Source of the DNA: Cepaea nemoralis
Taxonomy: Eukaryota > Mollusca > Gastropoda > Stylommatophora > Helicidae
DNA: 64,000 bases
Direction of reading: 5' to 3'
Assembly: GCA_014155875.1 (NCBI GenBank)
Contig: JACEFZ010028299.1
Span: forward strand, 62,001 to 126,000
Shown: positions 36,904 through 48,750 of the stretch, piece after piece
Layout of the letters: the number at the start of each line of letters is the position of its first letter
How positions within the stretch are numbered: position 1 is the first letter of the stretch
The notes under the pieces: generated by a model
Told to the model about the DNA's origin: nothing
The model's database searches: none
The model's input: only the letters and a program-made list of their open reading frames with translations
Made by a program: the position numbers and the translations under genes

Positions 36904-37367
36904 TTCTTGTCTAATGATTGGTAATAGAGGTTCACTCAGCGGTCCATAGAGTTTATCTTCCACTGTCTCTTTAGGCCAGAAGGTTTGCCTAGATATGTTG
37001 TATTTTGGGCAGTCTTGGAGTAAGTGATATGCTGTCTGCGATGCCAATCCACATGTGCATATGGCTGAATCACCAATCTTGAATTTTATACACATCTGGG
37101 GAGTCTCTCTGGCGAAGTGGTCAAGCCATTTGGCTCGGGCTACCAAGGTTGTGGGTTTGATTCCGGGCAGCGTCCTTCGGTTCACGAGTGAAAGTTTTTG
37201 GAGACCCCTCAGGGTCGTCGCTAGAGCTACGGAGTTCATGCTTTGTGTGACGCTTTCCGCGCTGCGGAAAGAGACCAAGCCATATGGGATAAAACCCGGT
37301 GCAATGAAGTCGACCCTGTCGACTTTTAAGACACTTGTTTTTTTTTTAATACATGTGGTTGTGTAAT
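36904..37367 (-). pseudogene. LINE-B family fragment, split by a SINE
   Basis: Minus-strand C-terminal piece (KFKIGDSAICTCGLASQTAYHLLQDC, FWPKETVEDKLYGPLSE) at 36904-37090. After the SINE, a few more bases of the same LINE (ATACATGTGGTTGTGTAAT) follow at 37348-37366. Confidence 0.8.
37096..37347 (+). mobile_element. tRNA-derived SINE, copy 2 (best preserved)
   Basis: A box TGGCGAAGTGG at 37110-37120 and B box GGTTTGATTCC at 37154-37164, correctly spaced, as in Leu/Ser-type tRNA heads. The body carries the palindrome CTTTCCGCGCTGCGGAAAG and CCATATGGGATAAAACCCGG, ending GTCGACTTTTAAG and a T run. It is inserted in a LINE-B fragment. Short flanks ATACACAT / ATACATGT may be a decayed TSD. Confidence 0.85.
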
Positions 37368-39913
37368 TGGTGTCAGGTCTTAGTCAGATATGACTGAGTG
37401 ACTGTATGACAGTAGACGGTACTATCTGCTTTCTGTTAGCGCTGAATGTTGGGCGGTGCTTACCAAACCTGACACCCCACATTGTACCAACGGCTTCAGG
37501 TGGAAGAGCGCAATTGGGAGGGTATAAGTCTTATCCTGGTGCATGGAAATGCAACCTAAAGACAAAATGTCATGGCAGGGCAGACCAGGCCCTAAGCCTT
37601 GGTTGGCAGCTGGTCTAGGATCAAAGCTCCGATAGGCGGACAGTTAGAGCATTGCTTTGCTGATCCGGCAGCTTCTGCAGCTTGTCTTGTTCCAGATGTA
37701 TAGGTGTTACCTTTCCTCTGGAGTGAACTAGGCAGGCCGAGAGAGGGATGATGCTGCATGGGCAACACATGGTCTCTACATTTTAGCCCAGGCTTTGTGC
37801 TATGGAGAGGCAATAACTCCATCCCTGGTCTTAACTGGTCTCGGAATCAAAGCGAGAGGTAACACTTACGGGTTATAAGTCCTTGTCAATTGGTGTGGAC
37901 ATGGGGCACCACGGGCTGACTCTGATGGTGGGAGACACCTACAGGTGTCACTGATCGGCTAGTCCACCTCAAGCTGGGCAGCCCACGGCCAATTGGGTGT
38001 TGATCCGCCACAGCCTGCCCGCTTCAATGGATGCTTGGGGCTAGGACAAAATCTGAATTGCAGGCTGTAAAACCAATGCACCAGGTACTAATAAAAATAA
38101 AAATAAAAATAAAAACCTAAAGCTACGGCTTGCAACCTGGAACGTAAGAAACATGTGTCCAGGATTTTCCACTGACTTGATGAATATCGACGATATGAAA
38201 AAAACGGTTGTGATTGTTGCCGAACTCAATCATCTTAACAATAATATTGCTGGCCTGCAGGAGACTCGCCTCGCCAACGAAGGGTCACTCAGGGAAAACA
38301 ATTACACCTGTTTTTGGAAGGGTAGAGGGCAGGCAGAAAAAAGGCAACATGGTATGGGCTTTGCAGTGAAGAATTCACTACTGGGAATGATTGAAATTCC
38401 ATCTGGAGATAATGTTTGCCACCATTATTACTGCATATGCACTGACACTCGCTTCCTCTGATGATGTGAAGGATTCGTTCTATGAGGAGTTAGACTCTTT
38501 GATCAAAGCAGTTTCAAAATCCGACTACATTTATATGCTCAGTGATTTCAATACTTGTGTGGGCAAGGACTCAAGTTCATGGCCAGTGTGCCTTGGAAAA
38601 TACAACATCGGTCGCATGAATGAAAATGGGCAAAGGCTGCTGGAGCGTTGCACCAGAAATGACCTATGTATTACACACTCCTTTTTTAAAACAAAAAATC
38701 TGCATAAGGTTACATGGAAACATCCAAGATCTGGCCATTGGCATCAGCTGGACTTCATCATCACACTGAGACAACATTTGAACCAAACATCATTAACTCG
38801 AAGTTACCACAGTGCTGACTGAGATACAGCTCATTCTCTGGTTGTTGCAAGGGTTAGACTGAGACCAAAGAGAATCTACACAGCTAAACATAAATCTAGC
38901 CCCAGGATTAATATTATTAACACTCACAATCCTGAAAAGTGCTTTGAGTTTCAACAGCAACTTGAAGACGCTTTCACTGATACATCAGAAAATTTTACAG
39001 TAAGTGAAAAGTGGGGTAAACTTAAGGAAACTCTTTACAAAACTGTGGTAGGGGTTTACGCACTTTGGATCATAAGGAAACTTTATAAAACTGTGGTAGG
39101 GATTTACAGCACTTTATATCATAATAGGCAGGACTGGTTTGCAGCAAACAACCAGAAACTGCAGCCCATGATTGATAAAAAGAAGATAGCTCTCTTAAGA
39201 AACCAGGAAAGAACAACGCGTAACACTCTCATTGAGCTGATGCAAGCTAGGAAGGATGTGCAAAAGACCATCAGGCAGTGTGCAAATGACTATTGGAACA
39301 AGTTATGTGAGTCCATTCAAATCGCAAGTGATAAGGGAAACATCAGAAGCATGTATGAAGGGATAAAGAAAGCCTGTGGTCCAATAATAAAAAGAAGTGC
39401 ACCACTGAAAACCTTGACAGGAGAAATCATCACTGATAAGAAACAGCAGATGGATAGATGGGTAGAGCACTATTTAAAGTTTTACTCAAGTGAGACCAAA
39501 CTAGCGGATGATGCCCTCAACACCATAGAGGCCCTACCAACTCTTGACCACCTGGACACACTTCCTACCATAACAGAAGTTAAGTGTGATGTAAATGAAC
39601 TTGCATCTGGCAAGGCTCCAGATAAGGATGGGATTCCAATAGAGGTAATCATGAGTGGGCAAGACACACTCACTCTAAAGATCCACCAGCTAACAGAGCT
39701 ATGCTGGCGAGAAGGATGAGTCCCGCAGGATTTCAAAACTTCAAGCATCATAACATTGTACAAGAACAAGGGTGATCGTAGCAACTGTAAGAACTATAGG
39801 GGTATCTCACTTCTGTGTATTGTTGGGAAAGTATTTGCCAGAATTGTTCTGCGCAGACTTCAAGTCCTAGAAGATAAAGTCTACCCCGATTCACAGTGCG
39901 GATTCCAACAGAA
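37368..39913 (+). pseudogene. LINE-E, 5' part: leader, endonuclease, start of RT
   Basis: The 37368-38110 stretch is the presumed 5' leader with an (AAAAAT)n run at its end. The APE endonuclease begins near 38120 (LRLATWNVRNM, IAGLQETRLANEG, MGFAVKNSLLGM), shifts frame near 38400, then continues (SDFNTCVG, WKHPRSGHWHQLDFI) to a stop at 38820. A linker frame 39045-39719 ends in DGIPIEVIM...LCWREG. RT starts after that stop (DFKTSSIITLYKNKGDRSNC, YRGISLLCIVGKVFARI, CGFQQNR). A 54-base tandem duplication lies at about 39022-39125. It is interrupted at CCGGT by the LTR element. The element is dead. Confidence 0.85.
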
Positions 39914-39918
39914 CCGGT

Positions 39919-40526
39919 TGTAAAAGATCTACATAGGAGCTTAGAGAGTTAAGACGGAGCTATACAGAGAACACCAGACAGGAGAGACACAGGCACTATA
40001 TTTAGCTTGACAACAGGACACACTCGTGTCAACTAAGAGGTCATTGAGTGCTTATGAGCGAGGGTTTCCCAAGAGTATAGGAAACTCGCCCCTCGACGAG
40101 TAACTGGAGAATCCCAGTTACTTTAGTTAACTGACCAAGCGTGCTGGGACTCTACGCACGCAAACTCGCCAGCGCACGGAGGACTGAATGTCCGTGGTTC
40201 AACGCGCAACTAGAAGCGTGCCTCAGACTGGGACAAGGACGGATAGAGAGCAGACGTGTTCGCTAGGAACCTTATATAGTTTATCAGCAATAGTGTTAGC
40301 TAGGCTTTAGATTCCAATTAGTTAATAGTATCATTATTTTCACCTCTTCAATGCATCTGTGAAACATACCATGTTGTTGATTATCAATGAAGTATTCCGC
40401 TCGCAGAGCTTGTTTGTAATCAGCTCTAAATAAAAATGTATCCTTTTGCAAACCACACGAGTTATTGATTCGTGTCGTGCAAAAGTAGGGAGTCCTGAAT
40501 TACCTGTCGCAAGTGGGCTGCTGACA
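39919..40526 (+). repeat. 5' LTR
   Basis: Starts TGTAAAAGATC and ends GCTGACA. It contains a TATATAG box at 40273-40279 and an AATAAA signal at 40429-40434, in the right order for promoter and polyadenylation. About ten bases downstream, TGGTGTCAGAAGT (40539-40551) could be the tRNA primer binding site, since it begins with TGG. Confidence 0.93.
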
Positions 40527-41371
40527 GGCAGGACCCATTTGGTGTCAGAAGTTTTCTGAACCAACGTCTAAAGACTCTAAATTTATTTTGTGGTGCTAAA
40601 ATTATCCAAACGTGAATTATTTATTATATAATGTTTGAAATAGATTGTTTTCGTGAGTGAACACCAAAGTACTTTAAAAAGTACCATTTGTGGAGCTTGA
40701 ACCACAATTAAGAGAAAATAATTTGGAAATTGTGTAATTCTGTGAATTGATAGAAAATGTGTATGAATTTGGTTAAATGAATATATGTACAAATATGTTG
40801 CAAAGTTACCAAGCACACCATCGTGTACATTTCATTTTGTGTGATACAACCATCAATGTCAACATTCATCACATTTAAGAGTATATTAGCTACTGAACGG
40901 AATCAATAGAGCGTAGTTATACCAAGCAAGAAGGAAAGTGAAGACAAGACGACAGTGACACCCGTATGACGAATCATCTTACTAATCATGACAATCATTG
41001 ATACTATCATATCATTCATTCATTAACATCATTTTCATTATCCAAATCACATTTGTTATTGATCAGCCACATGAAAGATGAACATGTATTTGTAGCATAG
41101 ACATGTTTTCTAAAATATTGATGCTCTACTAAACAGAAGCGTCAGTTCTCCAATCAAGTTGATCATTTTGTGTACGGAATTCAGCGGTGGAACATCCCAA
41201 GTGCCAAGTTTTCCAACCGATTAGATGAGTATATTTTCGAATAATTTTGATACTGACCATTTTAATGATGCATCTTTATTTTCAGTGACAATGTAAATAA
41301 CTAACATATAACTGTACAACTATTGTGTGAAATTGAAATATTATTGTTGTAAAATAACATAAAATCATAAA

Positions 41372-44300
41372 ATGGCATCGTTAAATGACTGCATCCAGGC
41401 AGGCAAGGCACTAGGCCATACTGGACAGGAATTAGAGAAATGGGTTGATCAAAGATACAAAGAAGAAATAGCTCGACAGAAGGAAGAAACTGCCCGACAG
41501 AGAGAAGAAGCAGAGAGAAAAGCTGCTCTAGATACAGATGAAAGAGCATTAGAAAGACAGCATCAAAAAGAGTTGAAACAAGTAGAGGAAGCCACCAAAC
41601 AAAAGCAGATACAAGTAGAGTCAGAGACAAAGTTAAAGATGAAAGAGTTAGAGATAGAGTCAAGCATTCAAATAGCCTCTAGTAAACAAAAGAGCCAGGA
41701 GGAGCAAAATAAATTTTCCAAATATAAAGGCCTTATCAAGCCATACAGCGTAGGCGATTCCATCTCTGCATGGACGGAGAATATAGAATTCCAACTTAAG
41801 ACTCAGAAAATACCTTTGGAGGATTGGGCAATGATCTACATGAGAAATCTCAGTGGTGAGCCATTAAAAGTGATAGAATCAATACCTACAGAACTAAGGA
41901 GTGACTATCAATACATCCACGATAGAATCATGCAACACTTCTTACTTGACGCTCTGGGGTATCAGATTCAATACTCACAAATAAAACCCAAACCTACTGA
42001 AACCTTCCTAGATTACGTCTCTAACGTGCAAAGTACATTTAATAAATAGCTTAAGGCGGCAAAAGTGGGGGAAAACTTCAATAGACTGCAAGATCTAATG
42101 GTAATGGACAAAGTAATATCCACGGTCCCTACCCCGTTTGCAAAGTTCCTCCAGCAGTCCATTCAAGAGCTAGAAAAACGTGGGTCGGCTTACTTTTCTG
42201 CAAATCATGATATCTTTAAAACCACCATCCATGATACTGAGATCACTGCCTTTGTGAAAAACGAACCTAATAGATCGTATAGGTAAAAAGAGTATCGTAG
42301 GAAAGACCAGCCCTATCAAAAACCTCCACGGTGTGGATATTGCAATTTACATCATCCCAGTTATTCTATGTGCGATAAGAACCCAGCATATCCATCTCAT
42401 TTAGAAACAGTCATAAAGAAGCAAGAGAATAGAAGAAACTCGTTCAAACGTGCTATTAAATGTTATTTTTGTTCGAGTTATGGACACTATTCTGCAAAGT
42501 GTCTGGGCAGGCAAAGGATGAAGGCAAACAATGCTATGCTCATCGATACGTCAACTGACGATGATAGTGTGATAGACTCTGAACTTGAGAATGTGCTACC
42601 AGAGAATGTGTGTGAAAGTGTGGCAGTAGTTACTGATATACTTGATTTCAATAAATGTGATACATGTAACAGGTTTCATGCGGACGGGAAATTAAAATAT
42701 GGTCACGTTATTCCATGTTCCATCAAAGATACTAATGCAGCTAATGCCTCCAGAGGTAAATTGAAGTTCTACGATGCACTGGTAAATAACCAACCATGCC
42801 ATTGTTTACTGGACAGCGGCAGCACTTTACTTGGCCTGAAAAAAGATCTGGTGAAACCAGAAGATTACACGGGTGAATTTGTCAAATGCAGTACTTTCTC
42901 CGGAACAATTGAGAAATACCCACTGGCAAAAGCGCATATAAATACCCCATTCCTTACCGGCACATTTACGTGCGCAATCCTGCAAGACCCTTGCACGGAT
43001 CTTATTTTAGGATGTTTAGACTCATTAAAGAAATGTACTAACGATGATATATTAGCCTGGAAGGAAACGAACCTGGCTAATGCTGTAACAAGGTCAGAAA
43101 CGCAAACACACTACACTGACCTGCAAAACGAGATGTTACAGCTGTTAACACCTTCCGGTGCTACTAACAATAATATTCGACAAGAATTTATCGAGGCACA
43201 ACGCACTGATCAAACTATCGCACCTTATTTTAAATTGTTAGGTGAGCGAGCGAAAGTGACCAAAAATGCATCTTGGTATTTTAGAATACACAACGGAATT
43301 CTCATGCATTATTACACAAATAATAACCATGAAATTCAGCAAACGGTGTTACCTGTAACATACCGACAAACTGTGCTCAAGATCGCACATGAGTCACCGT
43401 TTGCTGGACATTTGGCCTATGACAAAACCAGAGCCAGAATTTTTTTACACTTCTACTGGCCCAAATTCTGTTCTGATATAAAATTTTTCTGTCGTTCATG
43501 TACTATTTGTCAACATCTTGTAAGAAAGGGTAAGCATGTGACGGCCGAAGTTCAACGGTCATTGTTGGCATCAAGACCATTTGAGTGTGTAGCGGTCGAT
43601 ATTGTTGGACCCCTGAATCAGGTGTCGAACAAGGGAAACCGTTTCATACTGACGCTCGTGGATACATGTACCAGGTGGATCGAAGCAATTCCACTAAAAT
43701 ACATCACCTCCAAAGATGTGGCAAATGTATTTTTGCACTTATTTTGTCGTTTTGGTTTTCCGCGAACGATTTTATCGGATCGAGGAACCCAGTTTATTTC
43801 GGCTGCTATGCAAGCCTTAACAAAATTGTTAGGAATACAGCAGCATTTCTGTACACCGTACCACCCAATGAGTAACGGCATCATAGAGAAAATTAACGGG
43901 GATCTGAAACACATGCTGGCAAAAATAACAGCTGAACACCCAGCTGAATGGGACACACTACTGCCAGCTGTGCTATTTGCCCATCGAGAAATTCCGCACT
44001 CAAGTACGGGTTTCTCACCTTTTGAACTAGTGTATGGGGCGAACCCTCGTGGACCCCTATCAATATACCATCAGCTAATTACTAGCTTACCAGAAAATCC
44101 AACATCAGTAACACCTTATGAGATGGTAACAGACACACGCGATAGAATCATGAAAGCGTGTGAAATAGCTAAAGCATCTTTGGCGAGGAAAGGACAGATG
44201 TACCGCGAGTATGCAAATAAGGGTGCTAAAACAATACACCTTGAACCGAATCAGAAAGTTCTGCTTTTACTACCAGATAAACGTAATTTGTTGCTAACAT

Positions 44301-44494
44301 CATGGCAAGGGCCATTCAACGTCGAACGTAAAATATCAGATGTCGACTATGAAATATCGATAAAGGGAAAATTAAAGATATTTCATATCAACATGCTGAA
44401 ACCATATTTCTCACGACAGGAACTACCGACAGACGAACAAAATGCACCCACACCAATCAATCAGACAACAGACGTACACAACACAACTACATAG
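41372..44494 (+). pseudogene. Gag-protease-integrase polyprotein of the LTR element
   Basis: One reading frame with two nonsense codons (TAG 42047-42049, TAA 42284-42286). Order: Glu/Lys/Gln-rich coiled-coil N-terminus (41372 on); capsid-like region (SISAWTENIEFQL, DYVSNVQSTF); two zinc knuckles, one degenerate (CGYCNLHHPSYSMC) and one CX2CX4HX4C (CYFCSSYGHYSAKC, about 42462); protease with LLDSGST (about 42815); then integrase. Integrase has the HHCC finger (HESPFAGH...CRSCTIC), catalytic D (VDIVGP), D (LSDRGTQF) and E (NGIIEKING), a GPF module (SWQGPFNVERK) and the HINMLKPY tail typical of Ty3. No RT lies between protease and integrase. The frame ends at a TAG at 44492-44494. The catalytic triad is intact. 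Confidence 0.9.
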
Positions 44495-44502
44495 GTAGGG
44501 CG

Positions 44503-45612
44503 ACACACGACAGCGACATCACAAATACACTTAGCCAGGTAACAGAACACGCAGCTAATACCACAACAGTACTTAACCAGACAGATGATGACGGAATAGA
44601 ATTACTAGTCCCTACTGTAGACACGACTGGGACCATCGATAGCATACGAATAGAAACTAAACTTACGGACGAGCAACGATGACAGATGATAGATTTAGTG
44701 ACAGAATACAAGGACATTTTCTCCGACATCCCAGGAAAGACAGACAGAATAGAGCATTCCATCATTCTGACTGATAACACCCCTATCAAATGTCGACCTT
44801 ATTCCATCCCTCTAAATTATAGGGCAAATCTCGACAAAGAAATACTATCTCTTGAGTTGAGTGGAATAATTCAAAGATCACAGTCAGAATATTCCTTTCC
44901 TATCGTTCTTGTCACCAAAAAGGACTCAACAATTCGCCTCTGTGTCGATTATCGACGTTTAAACAGAGTGACAAAGATCGATGCTGAGCCAATTCCAGCA
45001 TGCGAGGATTTGATCCTGGATATGTCTACATTTCGTATATTTTCCAAACTCGACCTCACTCGAGGTTACTGGCAAGTCCCGATGCAAGAAAATTCAATTC
45101 CTTTGACAGCTTTTTCTACACCTCTAGGGCTCTATGAGTGGTGCTTTCTCCCTTTTGGCTTTCGTAATGCTCTTGCCACTTTTGTACGTCTTACTAGAGA
45201 TCTTCTCCACAGGGTGACCAATACATCTACATACATAGATGACATATGTATTCATACTGAAGACTGGACGTCACACCTACTGAAACTTCGACATGTCTTC
45301 GACAGGTTGCGATTATTCGGTCTTACCGTCAAACCAACTAAGGTAGAATTGGGCATGGAGGAAATTGACTTCCTAGGCCATACCATCTGCAGAGGCCAAC
45401 TCAGAACAGACGAGAAAATAGTCACGAAAATTCTGAATTTGACTATGCCAACGACCAAGAAACAGGTCCGAAGTCTACTTGGTCTTGTAAACTATTATAG
45501 TAAATTTATTCCCAATCTGGCGGAAATCACCAGTGTTTTTTCCAATATTTTGAAAGCTTCGGCTAAATTAGATGTACAAGATGCAAAGTTAATTGGCGCA
45601 TTATCAAATTGA
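44503..45612 (+). pseudogene. Reverse transcriptase of the LTR element
   Basis: Lies downstream of the integrase, in another frame that overlaps the end of the preceding ORF. The frame is open from about 44470 to a TGA just before the ATG at 44686, then to 45612. RT blocks: RPYSIPLNYRANLDKEI, GIIQRSQSEYSFPIVLV, LCVDYRRLNRVT, FSKLDLTRGYWQVPM, FLPFGFRNALATF, the catalytic TYIDDICIH, and FLGHTICRG. Ty3-type YIDD and the DYRRLN block are intact. The frame ends by a one-base shift into RNase H. Confidence 0.9.
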
Positions 45613-46055
45613 AATATTTATTCAGTGTACCACCTATTTTGTGTTTACCTAATCTAAATCTTACCTATTTCCTCCGCACAGACGCAAGTGCGATTTCCAT
45701 ATCTGGTATATTGGGCCAGTTTTACGACGGGAAGTTCCACCCAGTGATGTATGTAAGCCGTAAAATCAGCCCTGCTGAATCAAGATACTCAGCTTCTGAA
45801 TTGGGGGGGGGGGGGGGGGGCCTTAGCGTAATCTATTGTGTGAGAAAACTGCATAGGTTTTTGGCAGGTACAGAGTTTGTAATCCAGTCTGACAACTCTC
45901 CCCTTGCAGTAATGCAGTCTGGCATCCCTCAAAACAACAGGATCTACAGATGGTCCTTAATATTGGCAAACTATGCCTTTACAATCCAGCATTTGAAGGG
46001 ATCATTGAACTCTTTGGCAGACATTTTAAGTAAACCTTCAAATATAGAGTCCTGA
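45609..46055 (+). pseudogene. RNase H of the LTR element, with poly-Gly run
   Basis: Continues the RT after a one-base shift near 45605. It has LRTDASA (catalytic Asp), PVMYVSRKISPAESRYS and SASEL (Glu), then six Gly encoded by an 18-base G run (45803-45820), then VIYCVRKLHRFL, IQSDNSPL and LNSLADILSKP. The G run keeps the frame but replaces the usual E-x-L-A core of this motif. The stop TGA (46053-46055) lies inside a copied LTR-end sequence. Confidence 0.88.
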
Positions 46056-46100
46056 ATTACCTGTCGCAAGTAGGTTTCTGACAGGCAGGACCCATTTGGT
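46048..46100 (+). repeat. Internal copy of LTR end plus leader
   Basis: AGTCCTGAATTACCTGTCGC...GACAGGCAGGACCCATTTGGT repeats 40491-40543, which spans the end of the 5' LTR and the start of the leader. It sits directly at the end of the RNase H frame. Confidence 0.85.
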
Positions 46101-47153
46101 ATACCTGAAGTACAGGAGAAGAGCGACGATTTATCACCAGAAACAGTGACATTGTAGTTATTAATTAAATCAGTGCCGTGTGTGGAAAAAACTTACACTT
46201 TGAAGTGCGTTAATATCGCCAGTCGACTAAACAGTGCCATTATGAGTAAATGAACAGGCACATTAGTGATATTTCTACAGCACTAACAGGTAGATAAGCA
46301 ATAATTACATCGAAAGTGTTAGACGTGATCCTACAGAAACTGATAGGGAACTTTATATATAAACACTATCCTGAAAGGAGAGCATATAAGACTGTGGTTA
46401 ATTGAGCTATATTATTACACCAGTCTACAAGGAACAGTGCTCGAACATTACACCGGAAAGGACGACGTTAGTGTAGTTATATATAAATGTAATTGTGATA
46501 TGTATAGTACATTGTTTTTTTTAAACAGTGCGCATAACCTCATTGTGTATATTTATAATTGAATTGCAAATGTTCAAGTAAATATATGACATTATTTATG
46601 TTAGTACAGAGGTATAAGTCACCAACATTTACTTAAAAACCTCATTTAGATTAACACCTACGTGAGAAATGCAATTATTAGACATTACTTTATCACATCA
46701 CCATGTAAACATAATTATTTATATATTAATTTGCTTAAAATATCATTTCTAAACTAACCCAATCATTTGAAAATTAATATCATTTCATTTACCAATAATA
46801 CTATATGGTAACTAACCCACTTTGCTTAAATATAATTAATTAGGTTATTTCCCTTAGGTTAATTTAGGACAGCACATGAAATTACTATAACTTATTTAGA
46901 TTAATAACAAACCATCATCATAAACGTGTATAATATTTTGTATAGATATGACGCGTGCAAAGACATAGCACAGTCATGTGGCGTGAAAACTCGTACGATT
47001 CAGCCAGTATTTATTGTAAATATGTAATGTTCATTTATGTAATATTATGAACCATATTTTAAGGACGAATGAATGTTTTAACATAAGTATGGTATTGAAG
47101 GGAACGAAAGATGTATAATAGGAGAGGAGTAAATGAAGACAAAGTAAACATGG

Positions 47154-47233
<80 letters not shown>

Positions 47234-48138
47234 GAAACTTTTTCTCCGCGCAAATCGTCTTATTATGACTTGTCTGTGTCAATCTGTGTAACCAATGTGT
47301 TGTTCAGTTTTAAGTGTGTAACTGCAATACTTTAGAAATAGTAGTAGTAAATAGAGAAAGTACTTTGAGCATCTTAAAACGAAATTGTGGTCATAAATAA
47401 AAGTAACCGACATTTGTAGCCACAATAATCCGATTTACGGCGCTCGAAGGAATACATACATGTAGAACAGAAACGCATACACATGTTAGCAAGTTAATTA
47501 CATTGTAGTTTAATTAATAACACGCAAACAAACAGGAAAACAAACACATAAAGGTTGCATTCACCATTTGTTTCAAAGAACAGTAACTCAAAACAGGGGA
47601 CACAATAACTTCTTTAAAAAACCTGAATGTAACATTGAAAATATTTCTTCACAAACGGAAGTTTGAAGGTGAAGAGTAGAACATAGAGCATACGTGTTGG
47701 TGCTGATATTATAGGGGAACATGAACATTTATGCTCATGTGTTGTTCTCGTAACAGAGACAACTTGTAGCGGGTTGTCATTTTGGGCAATTTGAGGACAG
47801 GTCGAGACATAAGTCAACGGGCAGAAGTCAAAGGACATAGGGTCAAATGACGGAAGCCAGGACATAAGTCATAAGACAACGGTTCCGGATCAATACAATT
47901 CCCAAGAATATAATAGAGGTCTATATCCAACGATAATGATGGGATGCACTACTCAATTAGCCGAGTGAATCGATATAGCAGTGTGAAAAGGTAGAGAAGA
48001 GAATTTGTTCTATCCCCAGAAGAGATACTTAATCTTATGAGATCTTTGACAAAATTGGACAGCCAATTTTTCAGTGACCAATACGTGTTACATACAGGAG
48101 TTAAACGGTTGTAACACTACACACAGAGGAGAGGAGCG
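46101..48138. other. Non-coding 3' region of the LTR element
   Basis: About 2 kb, AT rich, with no envelope-like frame. It contains a (GA)n run at 47157-47231 and ends in a purine-rich tract (AGAGGAGAGGAGCG) just before the 3' LTR, a plausible polypurine tract for plus-strand priming. Confidence 0.75.
47157..47231. repeat. (GA)n microsatellite
   Basis: An uninterrupted run of about 37 GA units within the 3' region of the LTR element. Confidence 0.95.
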
Positions 48139-48745
48139 TGTCAAAGATCTACATAGGAGCTTAGAGAGTTAAGACGGAGCTATACAGAGAACACCAGACA
48201 GGAGAGACACAGGCACTATATTTAGCTTGACAACAGGACACACTCATGTCAACTAAGAGGTCATTGAGTGCTTATGAGCGAGGGTTTCCCAAGAGTATAG
48301 GAAACTCGCCCCTCGACGAGTAACTGGAGAATCCCAGTTACTTTTGTTAACTGACCAAGCGTGCTGGGACTCTACGCACGCAAACTCGCCAGCGCACGGA
48401 GGACTGAATGTCCGTGGTTCAACGCGCAACTAGAAGCGTGCCTCAGACTGGGACAAGGACGGATAGAGAGCAGACGTGTTCGCTAGGAACCTTATATAGT
48501 TTATCAGCAATAGTGTTAGCTAGGCTTTAGATTCCAATTAGTTAATAGTATCATTATTTTCACCTCTTCAATGCATCTGTGAAACATACCATGTTGTTGA
48601 TTATCAATGAAGTATTCGCTCGCAGAGCTTGTTTGTAATCAGCTCTAAATAAAAATGTATCCTTTTGCAAACCACACGAGTTATTGATTCGTGTCGTGCA
48701 AAAGTAGGGAGTCCTGAATTACCTGTTGCAAGTAGGTTGCTGACA
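48139..48745 (+). repeat. 3' LTR
   Basis: Starts TGTCAAAGATC and ends GCTGACA. About 99% identical to 39919-40526. Confidence 0.93.
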
Positions 48746-48750
48746 CCGGT

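Larger units (their letters stand above)
39919..48745 (+). mobile_element. Full-length Ty3-like LTR retrotransposon with integrase before RT (Gmr1-like order)
   Basis: The element starts TG and ends CA, and 5-base TSDs CCGGT (39914-39918, 48746-48750) flank it. It interrupts LINE-E precisely, and the LINE RT frame resumes after it. Two LTRs of about 608 bases are about 99% identical (six substitutions and one indel by eye). Inside are gag, zinc knuckles, protease, integrase, RT and RNase H in that order, followed by 2 kb without a gene. Ty3/Gypsy elements normally have integrase last. The order seen here, with a Ty3-type integrase carrying a GPF module, is that of the Gmr1 group. Three in-frame stops and two shifts make this copy non-autonomous. 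Confidence 0.93.

Noticed and set aside
41372..46055. Classification as Ty1/Copia because integrase precedes RT
   Set aside because: The integrase has a GPF module and Ty3-type tail, and the RT has YIDD with Ty3-type flanking blocks, so order alone is misleading.
47031..47282. ORFs with Leu-Ser repeats
   Set aside because: Antisense translation of the (GA)n microsatellite.
46101..48138. Possible envelope gene making the LTR element an errantivirus
   Set aside because: No frame longer than about 85 codons and no signal peptide or fusion-like segment. The (GA)n run produces the only long-looking frames.
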